From Thermoplasmata archaeon (GTDB lineage: Archaea > Thermoplasmatota > Thermoplasmata > Lutacidiplasmatales > UBA184): a stretch of DNA of 5,410 nt. The notes under the pieces are model-generated. The model was given only the letters and a program-made list of their open reading frames with translations. It did not search any database and had not been told where the DNA came from. Location: assembly GCA_030040755.1 (NCBI GenBank), contig JASHTC010000002.1, positions 1 to 5,410 on the forward strand, read 5' to 3'. Positions 1 through 4,890 of this stretch are shown one piece after another; the stretch's first letter is position 1, and each line of letters opens with the position of its first letter. The translations under genes were made by a program, and so were the position numbers.

Positions 1-1
1 C

Positions 2-838
2 CGGCGGCCGGTCCGGCGCTCGCGCGGTCGGGTCTACGGGCGGGGGGCGGTGGACGCCAAAGGCCCCCTGGCCGCCGCCCTGCTCGCCGGGGTCGACTTC
101 CCGGGCCCCGGCACGCTCGAGGTCGTCGCCTCGGTGGGCGAGGAGGCGGACAGCCGAGGGGCCCGCCACCTCCTCGGTCGGAAGGGGATCGACGCGGTGG
201 TCGCCGGCGAGCCGAGCCGCTGGGACGGGGTGACGGTCGGGTACAAGGGGGACCTGCGGGCCGAGGCCACGTTCCGGGGACGTCGTACCCACTATTCCTC
301 CCCCCACCCCACCACCGCCGACGTGGCGCTCGAGTGGGTGAACGCGGTCCGCGCCTGGGTGGTGGGGCGCCGCGCCGACTCGCCGTTCCGTTCCCTCTCG
401 ATGAAGGTCCTCCGGTACGACTCGACGGGGGAGGGGGACGAGGAGCGGATCCGGCTCACGCTCGACCTGCGCCTGCCGCCCGGGACGACGAGCGCGGCCG
501 TCCTCAAGGAGCTCCCCCGCGAGCCCGGGCACCCGCGCCTCCTCCCCACCGTCCGCATCGAGCCGATCGAGACCGCTCGCACGAGCCCGGTCGTCCGCGC
601 TCTGGAGGCTGGCATACGAGCCGCGGGAGGTCAGCCGACGCTCTGGCGTAAGGGGGGAACGTCCGATTGGAACCTGGTCGCTCCGGTCTGGAAGGTGCCG
701 GGAGCCGCCTACGGACCGGGCGACCCCCACCTCGACCATACCGCCCGCGAGTCGGTGTCCCTGCGGGAGCTCGAGCGGTCGGTCCTCGTCCTCCGGACGG
801 CCTTCCGCGAGCTCGCGCGGGCGCTCCCGGGACCGTAG
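2..838 (+). CDS. lysK: LysK-like [LysW]-lysine/ornithine hydrolase (M20 metallopeptidase), 5'-truncated by window edge
   Basis: This is a zinc/cobalt-type M20 amidohydrolase. LysK releases lysine (or ornithine) from the carrier protein LysW in the last step of LysW-dependent lysine/arginine synthesis in the cytosol. The reading frame is open from base 2 and there is no start: the GTG at 50 encodes the Val inside the conserved GRGAVDAKG motif, so the real start lies upstream, and about 70 N-terminal residues with the first metal-ligand His are missing. Visible active-site parts are the bridging Asp (nt 53-55), the catalytic Glu pair of VGEEADSRGA (nt 140-145), the Glu of AGEPS (nt 209-211), the lid-domain His of RTHYSSP (nt 290-292) and the last ligand His of LDHT (nt 737-739). 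The GEEADSRGA, GEPSRWDGVTVGYKG and GGTSDWN segments look like LysK rather than DapE or ArgE as I know those families. No lysW or other pathway gene is in view. The stop TAG is at 836-838. Alternative: another M20 deacylase such as acetylornithine or succinyl-DAP hydrolase. Confidence 0.82.
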   Translation, partial: RRPVRRSRGRVYGRGAVDAKGPLAAALLAGVDFPGPGTLEVVASVGEEADSRGARHLLGRKGIDAVVAGEPSRWDGVTVGYKGDLRAEATFRGRRTHYSSPHPTTADVALEWVNAVRAWVVGRRADSPFRSLSMKVLRYDSTGEGDEERIRLTLDLRLPPGTTSAAVLKELPREPGHPRLLPTVRIEPIETARTSPVVRALEAGIRAAGGQPTLWRKGGTSDWNLVAPVWKVPGAAYGPGDPHLDHTARESVSLRELERSVLVLRTAFRELARALPGP

Positions 839-854
839 AAGGGCCGCTCGGGGC

Positions 855-876
855 GGTCCCGCGCTACCGCGGGCCC
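855..876. terminator. GC hairpin between convergent lysK-like and pirin genes
   Basis: CCCGCG (858-863) and CGCGGG (868-873) form a perfect 6-bp stem around the tetraloop CTAC. Two more G-C pairs (855-856 with 875-876) extend it across one mismatch. It occupies most of the 39-bp gap between the two stop codons, so it would form in both transcripts. There is no T-run on either side, and archaeal termination usually relies on T-rich tracts, so a terminator or 3'-end stabiliser role is inferred from position only. Confidence 0.4.
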
Positions 877-877
877 G

Positions 878-1753
878 TCACTCCTCGACGATCGGTCGCC
901 GGTGGTGGATGAACTCCCCTCGGTCGAGCTCCTGCATCGCGGTCTGGAGCTCGGCCCGGGTGTTCATCACGATCGGACCGTACCAGGCGACCGGTTCGTG
1001 CAGCGGCCGCCCCGTGACCAGGATGAATCGGAACCCGTTCTCGCCCGCCCGGGCGCTCAGGCGCTCCCCGGCCCCGAACAGGGCGGTCTCGCCTGCCGGG
1101 ACGACCCCGGAGTCGTGTCCACCGAACGTCCCCCCGCCGTCCAGGGCATGAACGAACGCCGTGTACCCCGGGGGAGTCGGGTGCTCGAACGTCCCGCCGG
1201 CGGGGACCTGGACGTCGAGGTAGGTGGGGTCCACCGGGATTCCCTGCACGGGCCCCTCCACGTTCCCATACTTTCCGGCGACCGCCAGGACCCGAGCGCC
1301 GTCATCCCGGGTGACGGAGGGGAAGTCCGCGGCGGAGAGGCCGCGGTAGGCCGGTACCGACATCTTCTCCCGAGACGGGAGGTTCACCCAGAGCTGGAGG
1401 CCGGCGAGCATCCCCTCGGTGCGCTGGGGCATCTCCTGGTGGATGATCCCGCTCCCCGAGTTCATCCACTGGACATCGCCCGGCCCGATGACCCCCTCGT
1501 TGCCGAGGGTGTCCCCGTGGGCGACCCGGCCGTCGAGCATGTAGGTGACCGTCTCGATCCCGCGGTGCGGGTGCCAGGGGAACCCCGCGACGTAGTCCGC
1601 CGGGTTGTTCGAACCGAATCGGTCGAGCAGGAGGAACGGGTCGAAGAGGGGCACCTCGGCGTTCGAGAACGAGCGTCTCAGGCGCACCCCGGCGCCCTCG
1701 AGGGTCGGGACGCCGGGAAAGCGGCGCAGGATCGAGCGGACCGGGTCGGTCAT
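878..1753 (-). CDS. Pirin family protein (bicupin, YhhW/quercetin 2,3-dioxygenase-like)
   Basis: A complete 291-residue pirin, the usual length for the family. Pirins are two-cupin metal proteins. Some members cleave quercetin with dioxygen, others act as redox-sensing partners of transcription factors; the native substrate of prokaryotic ones is usually unknown. The N-terminal cupin carries all four metal ligands: His61 and His63 in HPHRGIET, and His105 and Glu107 in GIIHQEMP. The C-terminal cupin (about 165-285) lacks an equivalent set of ligands, as is typical, and keeps the family ending GRPLHEPVAWYGPIVMNT (249-266). The protein starts at an ATG (1751-1753) preceded by GAGG at 7-nt spacing and by a TATA-like box. 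It is convergent with the lysK-like gene and divergent from the zinc-ribbon membrane protein. It has no signal peptide and is probably cytosolic. Family assignment is firm; the reaction is not assigned. Confidence 0.93.
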   Translation of the reverse strand: MTDPVRSILRRFPGVPTLEGAGVRLRRSFSNAEVPLFDPFLLLDRFGSNNPADYVAGFPWHPHRGIETVTYMLDGRVAHGDTLGNEGVIGPGDVQWMNSGSGIIHQEMPQRTEGMLAGLQLWVNLPSREKMSVPAYRGLSAADFPSVTRDDGARVLAVAGKYGNVEGPVQGIPVDPTYLDVQVPAGGTFEHPTPPGYTAFVHALDGGGTFGGHDSGVVPAGETALFGAGERLSARAGENGFRFILVTGRPLHEPVAWYGPIVMNTRAELQTAMQELDRGEFIHHRRPIVEE

Positions 1754-1760
1754 GGGGGCG

Positions 1761-1797
1761 CCTCGGACGCCTCCCCCAGGGAGGTTCGCCGTTTAAG
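1761..1797 (-). promoter_or_regulatory. Pirin promoter: TATA-like box plus Shine-Dalgarno
   Basis: On the minus strand CTTAAAC (1797-1791) is an isolated A/T island in GC-rich DNA. Archaeal initiation about 26 nt downstream of the box centre would fall near 1767, giving a leader of about 14 nt. That leader contains GAGG (1764-1761), 7 nt before the ATG. The arrangement is consistent with a short-leader, SD-dependent archaeal promoter. The start site itself is inferred. Confidence 0.5.
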
Positions 1798-1829
1798 CGA
1801 CCCGGGAGGCCGGGGTGCCTCGCTGGTCC

Positions 1830-1842
1830 GCGGGTAACCCGC
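1830..1842. repeat. 13-bp perfect palindrome GCGGGT-A-ACCCGC in divergent promoter region
   Basis: Two 6-bp arms flank a single central base. The element lies 22 bp upstream of the CTAATAC box of the zinc-ribbon membrane gene and 33 bp upstream of the pirin box, so a dimeric regulator bound here could reach both promoters. Only the symmetry and the position support an operator role. Confidence 0.35.
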
Positions 1843-1863
1843 CCCCGGCTTTCGGGAGGGAGG

Positions 1864-1893
1864 CTAATACGCAGGCGTCCGGTCGCGCGCCCG
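1864..1893 (+). promoter_or_regulatory. Leaderless-type promoter for the zinc-ribbon membrane protein gene
   Basis: CTAATAC (1864-1870) is the only A/T-rich stretch in this intergenic region on the plus strand. Its centre is about 26 nt before the GTG at 1893, the distance at which archaeal RNA polymerase starts, so transcription would begin at or next to the GTG. No Shine-Dalgarno precedes that GTG, which fits leaderless translation. The purine-rich GGGAGGGAGG just upstream sits where a BRE would be but does not match a BRE well. Confidence 0.5.
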
Positions 1894-2723
1894 TGGCGAC
1901 GCAGCGCTGTCCCCGGTGTGGGGCGTTCGGTCCGGCCGGTACGGCCTTCTGTGCCTTCTGCGGCGCCCCGCTCCCCGGGACCGCGGGCGCCCCCCTCCCG
2001 CCGGGAGGACCGCCCCCGACCTTCGGGCCTCCGCCCCCGGGGACGGGCGGTGGGTACGCCGCCCCGGGGACGTGGGGAACTCCCGGGGGGGCCTCCCCCC
2101 AGTTCCCGGCCGCCGAGACGACAGCGCTGACCTACGTGATCTGGGCCGCGGTCCTCATCCTCGTGGCCGGCGCCCTGGACGTCGCCGCCGACCTCGCCCC
2201 TTCGTCCAGCAGCACGGGCCTCCACTTCGGCACGGCCTTCCTGGCGGTCTCGCTCGGGGCCGGGTTATTCGAGTTCGTCGTGGTCGCCCTGTTCTACCTC
2301 GGCTTCCGGAACCTCGCGCCCCAGGACCGTCGGTTCTCGACCCCCGCCAAGCTCGCCTTGCTGCTGCTCGTCGCGATCGCGGTCGTTCTCGCGGCGTTAA
2401 TCCCCCTCCTCGCGGCCCTGAACACCCTCGAGACGTGCGTCAGCAGCGCCGGGACGAACTCGACGGCGGCCGCGGCCTGCATCTCGGGGGGCTCGCTGCT
2501 CGCGGTCCTGGGCGTCGTGCTCGTCGCGGGGATCGTGGCCCTGGTCGGCTACATCGGGCTCCTGATCGGCGTGTGGCGGTTGGGGAGCCGGTACCAGAGC
2601 CCCTACTTCAAGGCCGGGGCGATCCTGCTGATCTTCCCGATCCTGAACATCGTGGGCGGAGTCTTGATCCTGCTCGCGGCCCGGTCCGCCCGGGACGCGC
2701 GTCGGTCCGCGGCCCGCTTCTAG
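1893..2723 (+). CDS. Zinc-ribbon membrane protein, DUF973-like
   Basis: Predicted 276 residues. An N-terminal CPRCG...CAFCG zinc ribbon (Cys6, Cys9, Cys20, Cys23) is followed by a Pro/Gly-rich linker (about 25-75) and about five hydrophobic helices (near 78-98, 112-137, 152-176, 200-228, 240-263). The tail from GVWRLGSRYQSPYFKAG through FPILNIVGG resembles the archaeal membrane family DUF973, whose function is unknown. Cys182 and Cys196 lie in a loop predicted to be outside and could form a disulfide. The basic loop 139-153 fits the cytoplasmic side. I prefer the GTG at 1893 over the in-frame GTG at 1815: it puts the zinc ribbon at the very N-terminus, agrees with the CTAATAC box, and drops 26 residues of low-complexity sequence. 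Its TAG stop interlocks with the stop of the convergent response regulator. A sensory or scaffolding membrane role is possible, but nothing in the sequence specifies one. Confidence 0.8.
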   Translation: MATQRCPRCGAFGPAGTAFCAFCGAPLPGTAGAPLPPGGPPPTFGPPPPGTGGGYAAPGTWGTPGGASPQFPAAETTALTYVIWAAVLILVAGALDVAADLAPSSSSTGLHFGTAFLAVSLGAGLFEFVVVALFYLGFRNLAPQDRRFSTPAKLALLLLVAIAVVLAALIPLLAALNTLETCVSSAGTNSTAAAACISGGSLLAVLGVVLVAGIVALVGYIGLLIGVWRLGSRYQSPYFKAGAILLIFPILNIVGGVLILLAARSARDARRSAARF

Positions 2724-3835
2724 CGCCCGCTCCGGGGCTTCCCCGGACCCCGATGGGCGGCCTTCTTGGGCCGGGCGGCCGCTCGGCTCTCCGTGCTCCG
2801 GGTCCGGGTGCCGGGGAAGGCTAGGTTCCCGGTGTCCGCCGCTGACGGGAGGAACGTCGCGTCGCTCAGCAGGCGGACGCTCGCCTCGCCGCGGGTCGTG
2901 AGCCGGTAGGACTCGCTCTCGTGCCGGACGAGCCCGGTCTCGACGAGGCGGCGCATGTGGAAGGCCATCTTGGGGGAGTCGTCCAGCCCGGCCGCTTTCA
3001 TCGCCTCGCCGAAGCTGGCGGGTCCCTCGGCCAGCCGTTGGAGGACCTTGCGACGGATGGGGTTGGCGAGCGCCTCCAGGGTCGCGTGGGTCTCCTCGGC
3101 GGCCACGGCGCCCCCGAGGGCCGCGGCGACCACCCCGGTCACGCGCCGCGGGTTGAACCCGACCCGCAGAGGGCCGTGCCCCGACAGGTCGGCCCGCAGG
3201 CGGTCGAGGACCGAGACGATGTCCTCGAGCCGGTGGTGCTCGAGGAGGCGCTCCACGTCCGAGAGGACGACCGCAGCGTTCGCGTGGTCCGCGAGGAACC
3301 CCTCGGTCGCGGAGAGGATCCCGGTGGGGTTGGCCGGGTCGAAGCGGCCGACATGCAGGTGGGGGGCCTCCTCGGGCTGATGCTCCCCGAGGTAGAGGAC
3401 CTCGTACTTGCCGGAGGCCGCGAGCGCCTGGGCCTCCCGGATGGGGTCACGGTGGGTCTCCTGGGGGGAGGCGAACTCGTGCTCCTGGGCCGCGAGCCGG
3501 AGCGTCTCGCGGACCTGGTCGATGCGGAACGGCTTGCGCACGTAGTCGAACGCCCCGAGCTTCATCGCATCGAGCGCCGTCTCGACGCTCGCGTAGCCCG
3601 TCACGACCACCACGAGGGTCCGCGGCCAGCGCTCCCGGATCTCCCGCAGGAGGTCGAGGCCGCCCTGCCGGGGCATCTTGAGGTCGGTGAGCACGACGTC
3701 CACCTCCTCGTGCTCGAGGTACTCGATGGCCTTCTGGACGGAGGACGCCGGCCAGGCCGTGTGCTCGTCCTCGCGGAGGAGCTCCGTGAGTTCCTCCCGG
3801 AACACCGCGTCGTCATCGACCACCAGGATGCGCAC
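2720..3835 (-). CDS. Response regulator: receiver, DUF835-like domain and winged-helix DNA-binding domain
   Basis: A 371-residue two-component regulator starting at GTG (3833-3835). Residues 1-118 form a full receiver: acidic pocket Asp7-Asp9, phosphoacceptor Asp51 in LTDLKMP, Thr79 in VTGYAS, and Lys101-Pro102 in RKPF. Residues about 140-232 contain AAVVLSDVERLLEHHRLEDIV followed by a helix and LRVGFNP, which resembles DUF835, a domain frequent in archaeal signalling proteins. Residues about 250-325 (LEALANPIRRKVLQRLAEG through RLTTRGEA) form an ArsR-like winged helix. The last 27 residues are basic and probably disordered. Phosphorylation by a histidine kinase, perhaps the one encoded at 4891, should change DNA binding. 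A CTAAC box 29 nt upstream suggests a leaderless transcript of its own. It overlaps the convergent membrane gene by 3 bp at the stops. The receiver and winged helix are secure; the DUF835 call is moderate. Confidence 0.9.
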   Translation of the reverse strand: MRILVVDDDAVFREELTELLREDEHTAWPASSVQKAIEYLEHEEVDVVLTDLKMPRQGGLDLLREIRERWPRTLVVVVTGYASVETALDAMKLGAFDYVRKPFRIDQVRETLRLAAQEHEFASPQETHRDPIREAQALAASGKYEVLYLGEHQPEEAPHLHVGRFDPANPTGILSATEGFLADHANAAVVLSDVERLLEHHRLEDIVSVLDRLRADLSGHGPLRVGFNPRRVTGVVAAALGGAVAAEETHATLEALANPIRRKVLQRLAEGPASFGEAMKAAGLDDSPKMAFHMRRLVETGLVRHESESYRLTTRGEASVRLLSDATFLPSAADTGNLAFPGTRTRSTESRAAARPKKAAHRGPGKPRSGR

Positions 3836-3859
3836 GCGCGGGGTAGTTCCGGACGTGGG

Positions 3860-3872
3860 GTTAGCGTTTTCG
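3860..3872 (-). promoter_or_regulatory. Leaderless-type promoter of the response regulator (BRE plus CTAAC box)
   Basis: Read on the minus strand this is CGAAAACGCTAAC. CGAAAA is BRE-like and CTAAC (3864-3860) is TATA-like. The C of CTAA is 29 nt before the G of the GTG start at 3835, exactly as in the promoter at 1864. There is no Shine-Dalgarno before the GTG, consistent with initiation at the start codon. Confidence 0.5.
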
Positions 3873-3879
3873 CGAACGC
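3864..3879. repeat. Inverted repeat GCGTT-N6-AACGC overlapping the response regulator promoter
   Basis: Arms GCGTT (3864-3868) and AACGC (3875-3879) surround TTCGCG, and the inner TTCGCGAA (3869-3876) is itself palindromic. The element covers the BRE-like bases and abuts the CTAA box, so a protein bound here would block transcription-factor assembly. That makes it a candidate operator, possibly for autoregulation. The role is inferred. Confidence 0.35.
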
Positions 3880-3882
3880 CCA

Positions 3883-3904
3883 GGAGGTTCCCGAGGGAGC
3901 CTCC
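3883..3904 (-). terminator. Hairpin downstream of the DUF981-like gene
   Basis: Bases 3883-3891 pair with 3896-3904 to give a 9-bp stem with one G-T pair (on the plus strand) around the tetraloop CGAG. In the DUF981-like transcript it follows the stop at 3951 by about 46 nt and is preceded by a C/T-rich stretch (complement of 3906-3925). It lies ahead of the response regulator's own promoter, so it may mark the 3' end of the upstream transcript. No strong T-tract is present. Confidence 0.4.
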
Positions 3905-3950
3905 CGGGGAGGGGAAAGGGTTGGGACCGCGACGCTTCCGACCGCTTGCC

Positions 3951-4748
3951 CTACGGGGCCGCGCCGGCTCCCCCTCCGAGGTGCCCGGGAAGGGTCACAC
4001 CGAAGTACCAGAAGGCCGCGATCCCTGCGAGGGCGATGAAGACGGGGAAGAGCAGGAACGCCGCCTGCAGTACCTTCGGCATCCGGTACTTCAGCTCGGT
4101 CAGCTCGTCCACCGGCGTCGCCGCGTTGCCCGCGCCCGCGACCGGTTGGACCGCCCGGACGCCCAGGCCCCGCACGCGCGGGGAGGAGGTCGTCGAGGCG
4201 AGCTTCCAGGGGTGGCGTCCCGCGTCCACCGCGCTCAGGTACCAGTCCACGATGATGGTCGCGGGGAACGCCAGTACCCCGGCCATCCCGAACCCGGCGT
4301 AGAGCAGGAGGGTGTCGAGCGGGTCCTTGGTGAAGGCGGGGTTGGCGGTGTAGCCCGTCCAGCCGTAGAAGATGACCACCGCGCCCGCGACGAAGGCGAA
4401 CACGCCCACGTACTGGAGCCGGAGGGACATGTAGGCCGAGATGGCGTAGGCCATCAGGACGAGGCCGCACAGGAGCAGCGGGTCGAAGAAGAAGATGTTG
4501 TAGCCCGCCATCCCGTCCGAGGCCAGGAACGGCCAGGTCATCTCTCCCCAGAGGGATATCGCGAGGGTGATGATCCCGACGACCCCGACCGGGATCGCGG
4601 TGCTCTTCAACATCCGCTTGAGGGAGTCCGGCTGGTGCGAGCGAAGCGCCCACCAGACGCGCACCCCGGCGTAGGCCAGGACCGTGGCGACGAGGAGCAG
4701 GAGCACCTCGATCAGGGCCAGGTCATCGAAGAAGGTCGTGAACGCCAT
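3951..4748 (-). CDS. Six-helix archaeal membrane protein, DUF981-like
   Basis: 265 residues with about six hydrophobic helices (near 10-34, 49-67, 86-107, 111-130, 145-170, 225-250). The most distinctive segment, GEMTWPFLASDGMAGYNIFFFDP (68-90; Trp72-Pro73, Tyr83-Asn84, Asp89-Pro90), resembles the conserved region of DUF981, an archaeal membrane family with no known function; this is recalled similarity, not a search. A polar stretch of about 50 residues (174-222, rich in Ser, Arg and Gly) between helices 5 and 6 should be a soluble loop. The end is Gly/Ala-rich. The ATG (4746-4748) is preceded by GGGGTGGT at 5-nt spacing, an acceptable SD. It sits between a histidine kinase gene (142 bp upstream) and a response regulator gene (115 bp downstream), all on one strand, so it may be an accessory or target of that signalling pair. 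No enzymatic motif is visible. Confidence 0.78.
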   Translation of the reverse strand: MAFTTFFDDLALIEVLLLLVATVLAYAGVRVWWALRSHQPDSLKRMLKSTAIPVGVVGIITLAISLWGEMTWPFLASDGMAGYNIFFFDPLLLCGLVLMAYAISAYMSLRLQYVGVFAFVAGAVVIFYGWTGYTANPAFTKDPLDTLLLYAGFGMAGVLAFPATIIVDWYLSAVDAGRHPWKLASTTSSPRVRGLGVRAVQPVAGAGNAATPVDELTELKYRMPKVLQAAFLLFPVFIALAGIAAFWYFGVTLPGHLGGGAGAAP

Positions 4749-4767
4749 GGTCGACCACCCCGAAGGG

Positions 4768-4842
4768 TCAGGCCTCCTGGGACAGGGCGATCACCGTCGT
4801 TCGGCACTCTCGGTCTGCTTCTCCGGTCGTTTCGGTCGACAT
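4768..4842 (-). CDS. Candidate small ORF (24 codons) upstream of the DUF981-like gene
   Basis: ATG (4842-4840) opens a 24-residue frame that begins MSTETTGEAD, has one Cys, and ends TVIALSQEA at TGA (4770-4768). AAGGTG (4853-4848) lies 5 nt before the ATG, a better Shine-Dalgarno than that of the next gene, and an AAATAC box lies about 36 nt upstream. Its stop is 19 nt before the ATG of the DUF981-like gene and in a different frame, so it could be a leader peptide or a small first cistron. It is hydrophilic, with no membrane segment. Translation is not shown; short frames of this length also arise by chance in GC-rich DNA. Confidence 0.35.
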   Translation of the reverse strand: MSTETTGEADRECRTTVIALSQEA

Positions 4843-4847
4843 CGGGG

Positions 4848-4880
4848 CACCTTAGGCTCGCCACCCAGGCCGCAGTATTT
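4848..4880 (-). promoter_or_regulatory. Putative promoter and SD for the small ORF / DUF981-like transcript
   Basis: On the minus strand AAATAC (4880-4875) is the best TATA-like match between the kinase stop and the DUF981-like start. Initiation would be expected near 4852, just at or before the AAGGTG Shine-Dalgarno (4853-4848), so the leader would be very short. A second A/T island, CCTAAG (4856-4851), could serve a start site further down. Confidence 0.4.
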
Positions 4881-4890
4881 GGATGGTCCA

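Noticed and set aside
50..52. GTG at 50 as the start of the M20 hydrolase
   Set aside because: The frame continues to the window edge and this codon is the Val inside the conserved GRGAVDAKG metal-binding motif.
902..1837. 311-codon plus-strand frame opposite pirin
   Set aside because: It is the mirror of a clear pirin gene, with all metal ligands on the other strand. Its translation is Arg/Gly/Pro/Val-rich with no domain. Long antisense frames are expected at this GC content.
1815..1892. N-terminal extension of the zinc-ribbon protein from the GTG at 1815
   Set aside because: The added 26 residues are non-descript, the stretch contains the palindrome and the TATA-like box, and the GTG at 1893 is placed correctly for leaderless initiation.
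1302..2225. 307-codon minus-strand frame spanning pirin and the zinc-ribbon gene
   Set aside because: It covers the divergent promoter region and overlaps two well-supported genes in other frames, and its product is Arg/Gly/Pro-rich without domains.
2921..4039. 372-codon plus-strand frame opposite the response regulator
   Set aside because: It crosses the regulator promoter and the next gene's end, has low-complexity composition and shows no motif, while the minus strand encodes intact receiver and winged-helix domains.
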